Source: Thamnidium elegans
Lineage: Eukaryota; Mucoromycota; Mucoromycetes; Mucorales; Mucoraceae
Length of the DNA stretch: 64,000 nt
Direction of reading: 5' to 3'
Assembly: GCA_025201345.1 (NCBI GenBank)
Contig: JAIXMG010000023.1
Location: 1-64,000 of the forward strand
Shown here one piece after another: positions 45,456 through 61,464 of this stretch. The translations under genes and the position numbers were made by a program. Below the pieces are notes generated by a model. It was not told the origin of the DNA. It searched no databases and worked only from the letters and a program-made list of their open reading frames with translations. Numbering within the stretch: position 1 is the stretch's first letter; every line of letters begins with the position of its first letter.

Positions 45456-46486
45456 TATAATAAACTTTTTTTTTAACTCTGTTTCTCTCTTGTTACTATG
45501 TATATATCCTTAATTTTAAACTTGTAGATCGACCACTATTTTAAATTATTAATAAGTTTTAATTTAGATCTATTACTAAATAGGTCGATAAAGCAAGATG
45601 GTACGATATTATTATGTTGGCAAGATTCCCTTTTTATTTTTAGAGTTTTTACCTAAAACTTTAACATAAACCACCTCTGAAAAAAAAAACTCGTTGTTAC
45701 AGAATCTAGATTTTCTTTTTAATTTACATTATTATATATAACACGACAAAAACTGTTTCAACAATAACAAATATGGATATAAATTTCAATATAGAAAGTG
45801 TGAAACTGATTTATGTTGCCTTGGCTCGGTACATTCTGTTTCATAAACCGCGCGTTAAGATACCGAATAAACAAAAAATTATGTTTGTTATTTTACAAGC
45901 CCTTGTTTAGTATGACGCATATTCTACCTCTAAAATTTCGTGATACCATAACAAATAATTTGACCTTTTTTTGGATGTAAAAGAGCTTATCTATTATCGT
46001 TACTATAATTGCCGAAGCAAAGGATGACGAAGTCGTACATACCTGGTATAGAAGACTCTTCTGATACATTATAGCATAGTTTAATTTATAAGAATTATCG
46101 CTTGAAAGATCTGGAATACTGCTCGGGATATGCAGAGAGGAGATATGCTGAGCCATATAATCAGAGTTTCCAGTCCATGCAAACACTGTTTACTGATTCG
46201 TCTGGATTGGAATAAGACAAAACTTTAAATTTGACAAATTCAATTTCTTGACTTGCTGCTTTACATAATGAAATGAAGAGAAAGAAAGGAGAATTAGTCC
46301 TTAAAAAAAACGTATAAATACTTATTCATACGATCTATTTAATCATTTTTATAGAAGTACTATGTCTGCTGCTTGTTGTTATAGCTTATTTTAGCAAACC
46401 ATAAACGTCGTTCCAACTTTTTTCGCGCAAGAAAGTTCGAGAATACATTACGCCTTTTTTTTTTGCCAGAGCGCGTACCAAGAATT

Positions 46487-46522
<36 letters not shown>

Positions 46523-46728
46523 TTTGTATCTGTTGCCATGGATACCAAAAGGCGAAAATTACACCCGAAAATACAATAGGTATGAATGTTCGGCTTAGGA
46601 GAACATAAAATAATTCCTTTTGAAATAAATCCGTTTATTGGTCTGATTTCTTTCTGGATTTTAAAGTAATAAACACTTGAATTTTGTAGGGCTGCTATTT
46701 CCTGCTTTTTCTGTTTTATATTTTAACA
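45420..46728. other. Intergenic region
   Basis: An (AAT/TAATAA)n repeat follows the stop codon (45420-45460), and a poly-A run of about 30 nt lies near 46490-46520. The minus-strand ORF 45893-46186 has no recognisable features. No gene is supported. Confidence 0.5.
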
Positions 46729-47615
46729 ATGTAAGTTTCATTCATTAATAAAAACCGTGTACTCTACTAACCTGATTTATATTACTAGGGCAGACTACTG
46801 GGTCTCTCAACAACGCCACTGGTGTAAATACTGTAAAAAATACGTCGCTAATAACAAGCCAGTAAGTATTTACAAGTTTTTTTTTTTACATGTAAAAAAA
46901 CTTTCATCGTAACTTTTTTTTTCTGTAGTCCATTTCACTTCATGAAAATGGTAGATCGCATAAAGATCAAGTAGAAAGATTTTTACGAGGTGTTTATACA
47001 AAAGGAAGAAAGGATATTGAAGACGCTGAAGAAGTTAGACAAGAACTGGAACGTATAGAGAGGGTAAGAATGTAAGGGATGGTTAAACTGGATAGTACTA
47101 ACGCGTACACGATATATATATATATATGATAGGCGGCAGCAAAAGCAATGGGAATAGCATATGTACCGACTTCAACAGCTACTAAAAAGAGTACAGATTA
47201 TTATGTGGACCCTACAGTACCTACAATTGAAGAATTGCGTCAACAGGCTTTAGAAGAATCACAACAGACTCCACCTGCAGCAGTAGAAGGACGAGAGGAA
47301 TGGGCAGTGAATACAGAAATTGCCAAAGTAGGAGAATGGGAGACGGTTGTGGCACAGCCTACATTAACCCACACCAATAATGATACAAATAAAGATGATA
47401 AAACAGACGGAAAAGCAACGCATGACCAAGTAGCTCAATTTCAAGATGATGACGAAGATGAAGAGGACTTGCATAGTTTTAAAATTAAAGAGAAAGAATT
47501 AGATATTCCAACTGAAGAAGAAAAAGAACAAGAAACAGTAACATTTAAAAAGCGTAAACTAGGTGATTCAGCTATAAAATCAAGAAAAAAGAAACCGCTT
47601 AGAAAGAAAGATTAA
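46729..47615 (+). CDS. WBP4/FBP21-like spliceosomal protein with U1-type zinc finger (230 aa)
   Basis: Exons 46729-46730 (AT), 46789-46861, 46929-47063 and 47133-47615 are in phase. The first intron splits the ATG (AT | G), with donor GTAAGT and branch-like CTAAC. The N-terminus MADYWVSQQRHWCKYCKKYV, followed by LHENGRSHKDQVERF, is a C2H2 U1-type (matrin) zinc finger (C-x2-C...H-x4-H) as in WBP4, a spliceosome-associated factor. A helical EDAEEVRQELERIERAAAKA segment follows. The C-terminal half is acidic and ends in a basic KSRKKKPLRKKD that could be a nuclear localisation signal. No WW domains are seen, unlike animal WBP4. Fungal and plant homologues can be shorter. Confidence 0.82.
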
Positions 47616-47943
47616 ATAGCAGTACTTTTTAAAATTACTGTTGTACTCCTACTTGTTGATTTAATCAATACAGAAAAGAGGAGAGACTGTATATTTTGAA
47701 AGAACAATAAAAAATGATTCGTGATGATTTTGAAATAATTAAGCATGTGACTAGGGTAGCAGTTGGTGATCATCTTCCTATATGTCGGTTTTTTTTTTTT
47801 TTTTTTTCGTAGTAATACACATTAATTTTATTTTCCACAGCTTCTTTTTTTTTTTCTTTCTTTTTCTTTTTCTTTTTCGTTTTCTTTTTCGTTTTCTTTT
47901 TCTTTCTTTTTCTTTAATTTTTAATCTGTTTTCCCCAGTAACT
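47616..47943. other. Short intergenic region with pyrimidine-rich tract
   Basis: A (TTTTTC)n-like pyrimidine tract spans about 47840-47925, directly upstream of the kinase ATG, with a T18 run at about 47788-47806. It probably acts as promoter or leader; no gene is seen. Confidence 0.5.
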
Positions 47944-50448
<2,505 letters not shown>

Positions 50449-50594
50449 ACTTTACACGTTAATGCATAGATGCGTCACTATAGCCTTTATATATATATAT
50501 ATATATATATATACACGTGTAGATAGACAAAAATATAATAAAGGGAATGTAAATAACTCATTGTATTTAAATTTTTATACACTTTATTGTTAGG

Positions 50595-52170
50595 TTAAAC
50601 TCCTTTCATCATATTGTGTACGGGTGTATAGAGTTTAGGGTCTTCTCTTCCACCAGTCATGACAAAATTAATTAGTCTATAGAGAGCTCCTACTGTAACA
50701 ACAGATCCACCTAAAATACCACATAACCTTACCAAGAAATACATGAATGATTGTGTACGCACTTCACTAATCTGAACTGTAATAGGTTCCATTTCGTATC
50801 TAAAGAAAATACCAGGAACGGCTTGTCCTTCTCTGAATGTTTTATGCATATCTGTTACTGCATACTGATTTGTTTCCAAATAATTTCCTTTACGATCAAT
50901 ATAAGAAGTAGGTACCTTTTGTATTTTTGTATGTTAGCATATAGTAATATATTATATATTATTCTACTTACAACAGAGATAGTATATTGGAAGATTTCAA
51001 AATCTAGTAATCGAAATAAGTCTCCTAAAGCCTCTCTCTCTCTCTCTCTCTCTCTCTCCTCACTTTAATACTTACTACTTTCTGAAAGTTCAATACTATT
51101 ATCCAATGGATTAACTAAATCGGGATACAGTTTACCAAATGAAAATTCGTCAATACGATGAGTAAAATTAAGAACTAAAATATAACAATAAAAATATAAG
51201 TATGATTTTTGACTTTGGTTAAAGAATACTTTACGGTCGTGACTTGTATGAGCAGTATTAGCTACAATAAATTAAAACAATAAAATGTCAAAACAAAAGA
51301 TAGATTTGCTTTTTTGAAAAAATATTTCTACCATAACCATGACCATCAGAAGTAATATGAAGATTGGAAGCAACCTTATTAACTTGAAGTGACCCATATA
51401 TTCTACATGCACCCATATCACCTAACAACGATTGTTATAATTGATCCAATTCTCCATAAAAAAAAAATAACTTACGAGCAACACTATGATCATAAGGTTT
51501 TCCACTTGCAGCTTGAATAATTTCATGGATATATTTGGGGTCATCCGTTTGCCTATAATCATTTGAAATTAGAAAAAAAAAATCTATACAAATTCACCAT
51601 ACACGTGTCCCTTACTTGTACTTGGTTGCTGTACCGGCAGAGAATTCAGCCTAGTATATTAAACATTAATCTATGATACTCTCTCCTTCCTTTATATAAT
51701 AATACTAACAGGAATAAGTTTCAAACTACCGGTGAGTTGAGTACGTTGACCAGTAGCGTCAATAACATGAATCATTAAAGCTATAATATAATAAAAATCT
51801 CGACGCTTTTACACGAAAATATATATATCAAACTTACAAGGACAAGGCATTGCTATTGTTGTATCGATATTGATTTGCATCTTGGTGTCAACAGCATGAT
51901 CAACTAAAAACTTATAATTGGCGTGAAATTTACGGTAACTATTTTTTTTTTTTTTTTTTTTAGAAAAAGTGGTCAATATAAAAGGTACCTCATCTAATAC
52001 AAAATGAGCTTTACTTACTCGGAAAACTCACTCATGGTCAACATGAATAAGCAAAGCGCAACGATGACTGTCAGAAACCCACCTTTCTCACTTCGCTGTT
52101 GGTTATCATCTTCAACTTTAGGAAACGCGTCAAAAGATTTAGCTGTATCAGCGAGTTTACGTAACGACAT
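50595..52170 (-). CDS. ERV41: Erv41/ERGIC2-type ER-Golgi cargo receptor subunit (341 aa, ten exons)
   Basis: Exons on the minus strand: 52019-52170, 51838-51938, 51710-51780, 51616-51650, 51476-51552, 51332-51421, 51235-51261, 51076-51174, 50972-51024, 50595-50915 (1026 nt, in phase). The N-terminus FDAFPKVEDDNQQRSEKGGF precedes transmembrane segment 1 (LTVIVALCLFMLTM). The lumenal domain has AMPC, CRIYGSLQVNKVASNLHI and FTHRIDEFSFG. The end has VPGIFFRYEMEPITV and transmembrane segment 2 (YFLVRLCGILGGSVVTVGAL). These are hallmarks of the Erv41/Erv46 family, which cycles in COPI/COPII vesicles and retrieves ER residents. Ten exons, one only 27 nt, is dense for this window. A (CT)n repeat sits in the intron at ~51033-51058. 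It converges on the kinase gene, 146 bp apart. Confidence 0.9.
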
Positions 52171-53508
52171 TAGAGTTCTTATTTCAATCTATGTATATAA
52201 ACGAGTTAAACAAGGCACCAAGAAATGAGGCGTAAGCGATAAAACGAAAAAAAAAAATGCTTATTTCTTATATTTATTTCACTTCTATTTAGTGTGACGC
52301 GATTCTTTACTTTGTACAACAAACTTGTGAATATAATGCGTCGATTAGTTCTTTAAAGTTTGGATATATATGTATATCAGGTCTCGAGAGCTCATGACGA
52401 TAAAATTATTTCTTTGTTAGAAGCCGTAGGCTCGATTCTAATACGCTCTTCCCCTTGTAATAGCCAAGAAAAACGGCCATAAAAGGTTCATTATATGGCA
52501 ACTTTTATCGGCCTTAGTTTTACATAAGCAAAGGACTCGACTCTAATACTTATAAGCCGTACTATTTAGGTAGTTTATCAATTTTGAATAGCCATAGTTC
52601 ACCTCTCCTTCAAATATATATATATACGTTATAAGTTACTTTTAATTACATTTATAGCGAACCCCAAGTTTCAAGGGCACTCTATTTTGGTTATATTTAA
52701 TTATTGACCTAGAATTGTTGATTCGTATGACGCTCAAAACAAATATCGGATCGAATGACCATATAAGATACATCTCTTTATACCTATCTTTCTTTTTAAA
52801 ATAAAATAAAATAAATTAGTAATATACAAATACTTATATCAACCTGTTTTATATATTATTTGTAATTAACAGAAAATGTATATAAAAGCTTCAATTGATG
52901 TATCTAGAAGAAAGCTATGAATTATAAGCAATTGAACTGATATTCTACATGTATGCAAAACGTCTTGGTATGCATAGTATAAATTTTCTTCATCGACACT
53001 AAAAAGAATTAGTTATTTAATTTATCAAGCTTTCGCTCTCATGAAAAAAATACATGATAATAACAATGACCCTATAATTTAAAAGAGAATATAAGCTTAG
53101 CTTTCAATTCCCTTAATATTTAGATCAACATTGAAATGTTCTAAATACATTATTTGGATTAACTTGCATAGTGACACCTTGTAGAAGAAAACATTTAAAT
53201 TACATACATGGATTTACATTGTCATTTACTCTAAAATTCTTTATACGATATATGTCGATATATACGCTTATTATCACATAAGGGAGAAATCTGTTTCAAT
53301 TTAAACGTATATAGTTTTTTTATAATAAAAAAACTATCATAATCGTAACTAATCATGCATTTTTTTTTTTTTTTTTTTGCTCTTTATCAAATTATAACAG
53401 CGACTAAGCTGCACAAAAGAGGATCTTCTCTCTACTGCATATTAAATATATCGAACAACTAACAAGACGAAAATTGATTATGATGTACTTGTTTTAATAG
53501 ATTACAAT

Positions 53509-53540
<32 letters not shown>

Positions 53541-53644
53541 GGGTCAACGATAGTTTTTTTTTCAAGTAAAAAAACAGAGTATATATAAAAAGATGCACGA
53601 AAAAAGGAAAAAAAAATTATATATATAAACAAGTCTTTTTTTTT
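52171..53644. other. Intergenic region between divergent ERV41 and the 3' end of the chitin synthase
   Basis: No gene was recognised. Contains TA/AT-rich stretches, a T18 run at ~53360-53378 and another of about 24 T at ~53516-53540. Confidence 0.5.
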
Positions 53645-56600
53645 TTAGAAGCCTTGATAAGGACCTTGATTAGATGGACTAGCATATTGACCTTGAGGAC
53701 CCATTTGTTGTTGAGGTCCACCCATTTGTTGTTGAGGACTCATGAGTTGAGGACTTCTGGGTCCACCCATAGGCGAAGTAGGTTGACGAAGATGAGGTTG
53801 AGCAGAACTATAGTTTTGTTGAACGCCCCAAGGACCTGTAGCAGTTGGAGTAGGTTCTAATGGTATATTGTTTTTAGGCATGGGATTAGGAGCCATGGAC
53901 TGAGGTCTATAAGTTGGGTAATATCCAGATCCTGCTTTCGCAGGTGCTTCCTTGGAGGGATCAAAGTAATGAGAGGGTGCAGCTGCTGTAGTAGATTGAT
54001 AAGACATTTGAGAGATCGAATCATCATCATCAGCACCTAATAATCCGCGCCTTGATTCTTCTTCTTCTGAAGGAGCCATGGCATGCATTAAATGAGTAGG
54101 TCCCATTTCACGCATCTGTCTTTCTTTACGTTCACGTCTCTTGTTAGCTCTAACTCGCTTACGTTCATAATCTTCCCAACGTTTTAAAGGAACTTTGGAA
54201 GGATCAAACACACCATCTTTCTTTGAATGATCTTCTTTCGTTTCTCCTTCAACCTTACGGGTTTCACCCCAAGAGAAATCATCAAAATGCCAGAAAGCAT
54301 AAACAGGTAAAACAAAATTCCAAATAGGCAAAGCACATAAATAAACCAACATCCACATTAAATAAACCCATTTACGTGTAGTGATCAAAATCAAGAGGGC
54401 CGGCGAGAACAAGACAATAATCAACAAGATCAGAGGCATAGCCGCATTAAAACTATTAATGGGCGTCTTAGCCATATTAACGACCAAGACCACAGTCAAG
54501 ATAATAGCAACAGGTAAAGTCAATGTACCAACCAAATCCATCAGAACCACAAACTGCATGGAGAAACAAAACGTACCACAAAGGTTACGAACCAATACCA
54601 ATTCCATCAAATTATGAATGGTAGAATTAATCCAACGACGACGTTGAGATAACAAGACAGCAAATTCATCAGGTACAACCGTTTTACAAACAGCTTGTGG
54701 TGTAAATACCATTTTACGGAAAGGAAAGTTACGAAGCATAAGAGTGGTCAAGAAACGATCTTCACCGAGAAGCAATAAATTCTTTTGATGGAGAGTATCA
54801 ATAGTATTAGAAGAATATTCTTGAACAATTTCAGGTTTAGTGATAATAGGAACCCAATCACCATCACCTTTACGAGCCTTTAAACGATACATACAGAAAC
54901 AACCAGGTAAACAAGTAACACCACCAAACACAGCTTCAAAACCCTTAGCCATATGATGAGAAATAAAGTATTCATAAACTTGGATTGCCGTTACCCAAGA
55001 ATCACGCTTGTTTGCAATTTTGGTTTCACCACATAAGCCCATAATCATATTATCATTTACCATACAATTGACCAAGATTCTCATGGAAGTAGGGTATACT
55101 TTCGTATCTGCATCCACCATTAAAACCAATTCAAAATAATCGGGTGTGACGCCCATTAGCCAATTAATCTTTCGGAATAATTCATAATCAAGAGGTGTCA
55201 TACGATCATTATAGGTTACTCTACTAAAGAAGTTCATCAAGATAAGTTGAGAATCACGTTTACCACGATTACCAGGCTTGGGTTTTCCTTGTTCATCAGG
55301 GTTACCACTTTTAACTACTAAAATCATGGGTACTTTATGACCTTTACAAACTATAGAGAGCAGTTAGATTAAATAAATATATGAATATATATATATAAAT
55401 AAATTACCATAGTGACCAGCGTATACTTTAGCTTCATTAAATTGTTTAGAGCCAACAGCAACGGCGATATATGGCATAGATTCGGGATTCTTAGCAGCAG
55501 GATTACTTTCATCGAACGTAATCAAGGATAAACACATATCAGGAGTAGACATGGTTTCGCCATGACCAGTAATAACACCATCAGCAATCAAGAACAATAA
55601 TTTACGATCATCAGGATAATCGGTGGCCGATAAAGATTCAACTGTAGCTTGAATACCTTCTGTATTTTCGGAGTAACAAGTAATTAAAAGAACAGTATAG
55701 AGATCATTACCAATATGAATACGTTGGTTCATAGCAGCTGTACCAGCAGGAGATAAAGTGCTAGCAGAATCCATACGTTGCATACCAGCTCCTTTAATAT
55801 CAGACATTTCCATTGTATTATTACCAGTGAGTGAAGTCTCAGAACGAGGAGCGGGAGGAGGGGTACGAGACAATTTACGGGAGATAAACCATGAGAAAAT
55901 CAAAGCCATAAAGAACCGAATCAACACGATCGACAAGACAATAGCTAACGCTGCTACCAAGACAATCGAAGAAACAAAGCAACCAGTTGTTTTTTTATCA
56001 ATATGCCCTGCACGGTACTTTTGCACTAAACAATTGACAGCCGCTTTAAATTCAGGTCTTCTAAAGAACATTTTTGTACCATCTCTACCACCTTCAGCAA
56101 ATGAGTTACTAATCAATCCACGAATCAAGACATCAAGTGCATCGTTAGGGATAGGCAAAGGGTTTAAACGAATATAAGGATCCATATTTAAAACGTTACC
56201 ATCGACCACAATATAATTAGTCAAATTGAATTGAGAAAATTGAATCCAGTCAAAACCAACTTGACGAGTAGAATTCTTTAAACCTAAAACTCCATCCAAA
56301 TTGGCTGTAGTGATTTCTCCATTAAGACAGCCTGTGAAACCACTACTGGCTGTACAAGGTACGGTAGTAATAGCTTTAAACGTTAAAGTGATATCGTTAC
56401 CAGGATTAATACAGTCAGGAATATTGGCTCCATGATTAAATTGGTTGGTAATATCTGTACCAGGAACAGCTGCCAACTGAGCAAAATCAAGACTTCCATT
56501 TGGTTTTGCGTCAGTCACATTGAATTGCCAGCCCAAAATACCCACTAAATTAGCTATGCAATAAAAAATTAAAAAAAAAAGGGGTTAAAATAATAATAAA

Positions 56601-57186
56601 AAAACATAATGAAAATATATAAAAAAAAAAAAAAAAAAAAAAACTTACGTGCAGTATTCGTATCATTATAAGAAGCATAGTTTTGTTGATTATTAGATTG
56701 ATCACTAGGACACAAAACCGAGTTTAAACCAATTGTAATAAATGCAACAAACCCACCCATACAAGCAATTAAAAAACACAATGTAATTTTTTCTCTCCAA
56801 GCTTGTTGCATACTAGCATCTCCCATTTTAAAAGCTTTTAACATGGGAGGTAAAGCCCAAAACGTAACAATACGAGAAAACAAAACCCAAGGATCAAATG
56901 CGCTACGACTAGAGGTAGGCTTTCCTGTTAAAAGTGGTGGTGGTTCTTGATATCTATCTGGTCGAATTAATGTACGACCTCTTTGTATATTATGACTGGC
57001 ATTGGCGATGGAGTTGGCTCCAGGTACAATACGACGAGTGGGCGCTCTGCCTAGTGTGGTGGGACGGCGACCAATCGATGTTGATCCTGTAACTCCCTGT
57101 CCGTTGTTATAGTGATAGTTGTTGTCAGAAGGTGGTTGGTAACCTGGTTGTCCACCAGGAGACTGTTCATATCTACTTGACGACAT
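53645..57186 (-). CDS. Class IV chitin synthase (Chs3-like; 1129 aa, three exons)
   Basis: Membrane enzyme polymerising UDP-GlcNAc into chitin at the plasma membrane. Exons: 56649-57186, 55408-56553, 53645-55350 (3390 nt, in phase). The N-terminus is disordered, G/Q/Y/P-rich. Transmembrane segments follow near residues ~140-160 and ~365-395. The catalytic region has LFLIADG (start of the GT2 fold), [10 protein letters not shown], the LGEDRFLT segment and [12 protein letters not shown], whose QRRRW motif is essential in chitin synthases. Three or more hydrophobic segments ([54 protein letters not shown]) follow. The tail is Q/P/G-rich with [15 protein letters not shown] repeats. Length and layout fit class IV (division 2, no myosin head). 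Confidence 0.93.
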
Positions 57187-58205
57187 TTTTTTATAAGCTT
57201 TTTTTTACACGTAAAAAAAAAAGGAAAAAAAAAAAAAAGAGAGAGAGAAAGAGAGAAAAGAGAAAGAAAAAAAAAGAGGAGTGGCGAAATATAAATAAAT
57301 TAAGTATATATAGAAAGGAGAGGGGGCTTTTTTTTTTCTTTTATATATAAAGTAGTTTTTTTTTTTTTTTTGCAGTAGCAAAAAAAAAATATATAAAAAA
57401 AAAAGAAAAGGGGGGATAAAAAGCAAAAAAAGGGAAAGGGAGCACTTTATATATAAAAACAGAGGATAACCACGGGGAAAACAAGCTGAAAGGAAATTAA
57501 AGCCAGTCCAGCAACAATTTTTTTTAGATAATGACAGTTTTCTTTCTCCTTTTCTTTATTTTTTTTCTTTTTGGTAGATCATGTAATTTTTAGTTGAACT
57601 GTGATTTTTTTGAAGTTATAAAAATCAATACGCAATGTGTTACAAACATATGTATATAATAAACTTTATATCTAAATAAAAAGCTTATATACGTTTTTTT
57701 TTTTTTTTTTTTTTTACTTTTTTTCTCTTCATCTTGAAGAACCCTCATCTCTTTCATCGCTATTGTTCTCTTATTACCTTGTTACAATATTCACAGTTTG
57801 GGAAACACAACACGACTAATGTGCGACCATAACCCCTTCGATCTAGATCATTCTCCGCTAGATACCTTTTCTATTTTTAAAAAAAAAAATTGTAATAAAC
57901 TATTTGTTCTATTTTGTATATTTAGTTCAAACGTTAAACCAATAAAAATCTCAAATAATAAATGTTTTTTGTATTTCTAATGATAATGATACCTCCCCAA
58001 ATACCCTCATACCATAAGGAAGATATTTGGACAAATGTAAAAAGACTGCGGAATTGAAAAAAAAACCTCTGCGTAACATATTGGAGATTGAAAAAAAGAA
58101 CGTACTTATAAAATTGATTTCAAAGTAATGAATGGACATTTTTGCATTTCAATATATATCTTTTCCTTCTTTCATACAGGCTATCCAATCCATTCTTTTT
58201 CTTTG
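57187..58205. other. Upstream region of the chitin synthase gene
   Basis: Purine/pyrimidine-biased low-complexity sequence (A/G runs at 57210-57290 and 57360-57440) and a T21 run at ~57694-57715. No supported ORF. Confidence 0.5.
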
Positions 58206-58544
58206 CTATGTTCTTTCTTCCTTGAATTTAGCTACAAAATTCACCGCTAACTCATAATCTTCGCTATTAATTCGTTCTACCATAACTACTGTATCGGATG
58301 ATGAGGCTTCAGAAGTTTCAACACCAAGAAAATCATCATTATCCTCATTATTATCAAGAGCTGCTGTATCAGATGAGGTTTCAGTAGTGAGCAAATACTC
58401 TCTTTTCGTAGTAGTACATATTCTTGATTTCGCCTCGCTAATTGCTTCCTCTTGTTCTGGTTGCTTTAGTGCATTTAGACGATGTCGAGCGATACAACTA
58501 GTCAATGATATATGGTTATCATATCGTTGACTTGACTCATGCAA
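58206..58544 (-). CDS. Hypothetical acidic protein (112 aa)
   Basis: An ATG-to-stop frame with protein-like composition. The N-terminal half is polar/basic (SSQRYDNHISLTSCIARHRL). The C-terminal half is rich in D, E, S and T (DNNEDNDDFLGVETSEASSS), then a helical SEDYELAVNFVAKFKEERT. No family was recognised. It might be a small gene or the last exon of one whose upstream exons were missed. Confidence 0.35.
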   Translation of the reverse strand: MHESSQRYDNHISLTSCIARHRLNALKQPEQEEAISEAKSRICTTTKREYLLTTETSSDTAALDNNEDNDDFLGVETSEASSSDTVVMVERINSEDYELAVNFVAKFKEERT

Positions 58545-59242
58545 TTATATTAGAATATCTGTACTTACTGTACTTATTTAATTCATACGGCAGTCTCTTT
58601 TTATGAGTACTTACTCTTAAAAAAATATCTGTATTCTAAGATTATCAGCCTTGAAAAAGAAGTGGCTAATTGTTTATTTCCTTTAATAGGAGTCTCTCTT
58701 TTTTTTTTTTTAATTTACAAGTAAATTGAAATCGAGCCTGGAATCTTTATAAAGTCTTTCGAAAAAAAAAGTGTGCAACGCAAAATTCAAAAAAAATATA
58801 GCGGGCCGTAAACCTTTTTGTTTACCATAGCAACGCATACAAGATATATATAAAAAAAAAGCTGCTAGGGGAAGGAAGTCTTCATGAGTCGTATTTACTA
58901 ATGGTGTAAAAGCTTGGTAATATCGCAGCCACCAAAAAACCCTAATTAATTTGCCCCCTAGTGGAATGGTCTTATTTCCAACGTTAAACAAATACTAAGC
59001 TTTTTCCGCAGCATAAAAAAAGAGCTACTTCTATTACGTTATTGGTGACAAATAGTAAGTTGACTACATATCGGCAGTCCTTTTCAGTACATTTTGACCA
59101 AGAGGAATTAATCCAAAGGTGAATTGGGTTAGCAAAATTGATTATAAATGATGGGGGCAGTAACTTCAATAACAGAAGTATACATATATCATGGATGCAG
59201 AACAAAGATCAGAAATTATTTTATGAATATGTAAAGTCTCTT

Positions 59243-59277
<35 letters not shown>

Positions 59278-61464
59278 ATTCGTACATACTAAGTAACAAC
59301 AAATAAAAGTTGAGGGTTTTTTGTTAGCTTATTGCTTTGATTGTCTCTGAATCGGATCGCTATAATGATTGTTTATAGTTAGTCTCTTTCAAGCCAGAAA
59401 ATAATACCGGATATAATACTTTTTTAATAAGATGTATAGACTAGACTTGCCTGCAATATATATATATATATATCAACTTCTAAAAAAAAAAAAAATAAGC
59501 AACTATTATTTTAAAACATGAAAAATAAAACTATTGAAGTCTTTATTTTTTTCTGAATTGTACAACACAGCTTTTTTTTTTAAACAGTGCGTCTGTTTAA
59601 ATTTTTCGACCCCTTTTTCACTCTTCAATTTGCAGGTTGCCTTGGCAACGTATTTATGACAATTTATGTATTTAGGATCGCTGGTTGTACGGGAACCCTG
59701 ACAACCTCGTCTCGGAATAAAACATATCCATCAAAGATAGATCGACACTTTTTAATAACTTGTTTTAATATATTTTGTATACAAACAGTATCGGGAAAAT
59801 GGGATTTTTTTTCCGTTTGTAGGTAACAGTCTGTCATCAAATGTAAATAACAAGCTTTCCCTTTCATTCTCATTTGTAAATAACGGGATTTTTTTTTTAA
59901 AAAAAACAAACACTTTTTCAGTTCAACTTGAACTTTTACTTCGAATGGACGATCCTTTAGATGTGAAACCCTTCCAATCTAAAACTACCTGTTCAAATTG
60001 AAGCAACGAAAAAAAAAAAAAAAAAAGGTACGCCACAAGAAAAAAATGCTTATTTTTTTTGTCCAGACTCTTTTTATTTGTTTATCTACAAAAACGTGTG
60101 TGTGAGTGAAAAAAGAAAAAAAAAAGGGTACCCAAGTTGATTTAATTAAGCTAATCCCATTACGGATTTTAAATGCCCATGTAATACACTTTTTTTTATT
60201 TGATAATAAACTAAAATAAAGGATATATGTTTACATATATATATATATATAAATAGTATCGAGTGTAGTAATAATAATAATAAAAAAAAAAAGAAACCTC
60301 CTCAACTAAGATTTACTCAATTATTTTCGTGATAATAAATATATATTTTTTAAACTGACAATTGCTAATATACACATAAAAAAAAAAAAAAAAGACTGTT
60401 TGTCAAGTTCTGTAACACCTAAAAATACTTTTTTTTTTAAAAAAAAAAAGTAATAATAATTGGATACGTCCAAATGCTCTTTTATGCAGTAAATGTCTTG
60501 AATGATGACATCGTAAACAAAAACCATTACGGGGTTCCAGATCCGAACTAGCTTTCAAAGCATACTTGGCGATAAAAAGAAAAAAAACGTGCAGTCGCAT
60601 ATTATTTGCACAGTACAGTAGAATCAAAATCGTATGATATCACCCGATTGGCAATAACAAAAAAGCCATAATGCATTAAAACAGCCCATGCGTGATCTTT
60701 TACGGAATGGTTGGACCCCTTTTTATTTTTACAGTAAAAAAGGAAATCGTTACACTGACTTGGCGCCTTTGAATAATAATAAAAGAGTTCTTCTATTTTT
60801 AGTAGGCAATGACTTTTTCTCTCACCCGGATATATGAATAGATTTGATTGGATCAAGAATCCGTAACTCCGTAACAAGTAGAAAAAGCACACAGACCTTT
60901 TTTTTTTTTTTTTTTTTTTTGTAGAGAGTAAATCATGTGAAGTTCAAAATGATGAGTATAGTAAAAGCGTGGCGTGTTTATTTATAAGAACAACATATTA
61001 ACTATATATGGTACATTAAACTAATCATATGATATAATATATAAATACATATAAAAAAAATAAAAAAAGTTGTCAGTTTGAAGACATAAGGAGTAAGTAA
61101 AAAAAGGGAGTAAAAAAAAGGGGGTGTTTTGTGTATTTTTTTTTTTTTGCGTGTTTCGGTATTAGATACAAAAATTAGATTTCCCTTCTAGTAGTGATAT
61201 TGTGAATACTACCTTTGAAGGAGGACTTGTTTATATTAAACATTTTTGAAACGTCGCTTTAGTTTTTTATTGGTGTTGTATGCATTTTACTCCTTTAAAA
61301 AAGAAAAATTGCTATAAAAGCTTAAAACTAATTAATTCTTTTTCTTAACCCCTCTTTCACCTTCTTTTTTTTTTCTTTCTTTCTCTATCTCTATCTCTAT
61401 TATAATACCTGTGCTGGATCACATTTATTATAAATAAAACAAAACTTATACATAACAACAAAAT
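58545..61464. other. Long A+T-rich intergenic region
   Basis: No supported gene in about 2.9 kb. Contains poly-A/T runs (~59245-59275, ~60018, ~60898-60920), TA repeats (~59456-59472, ~60235-60252), and a pyrimidine-rich leader (61360-61400) before the homeobox gene. Short minus-strand ORFs around 58710-60892 lack coding features. Confidence 0.5.

Noticed and set aside
60321..60892. Overlapping minus-strand ORFs of 68-96 aa
   Set aside because: They cross poly-A/T tracts and overlap in different frames; no protein features.
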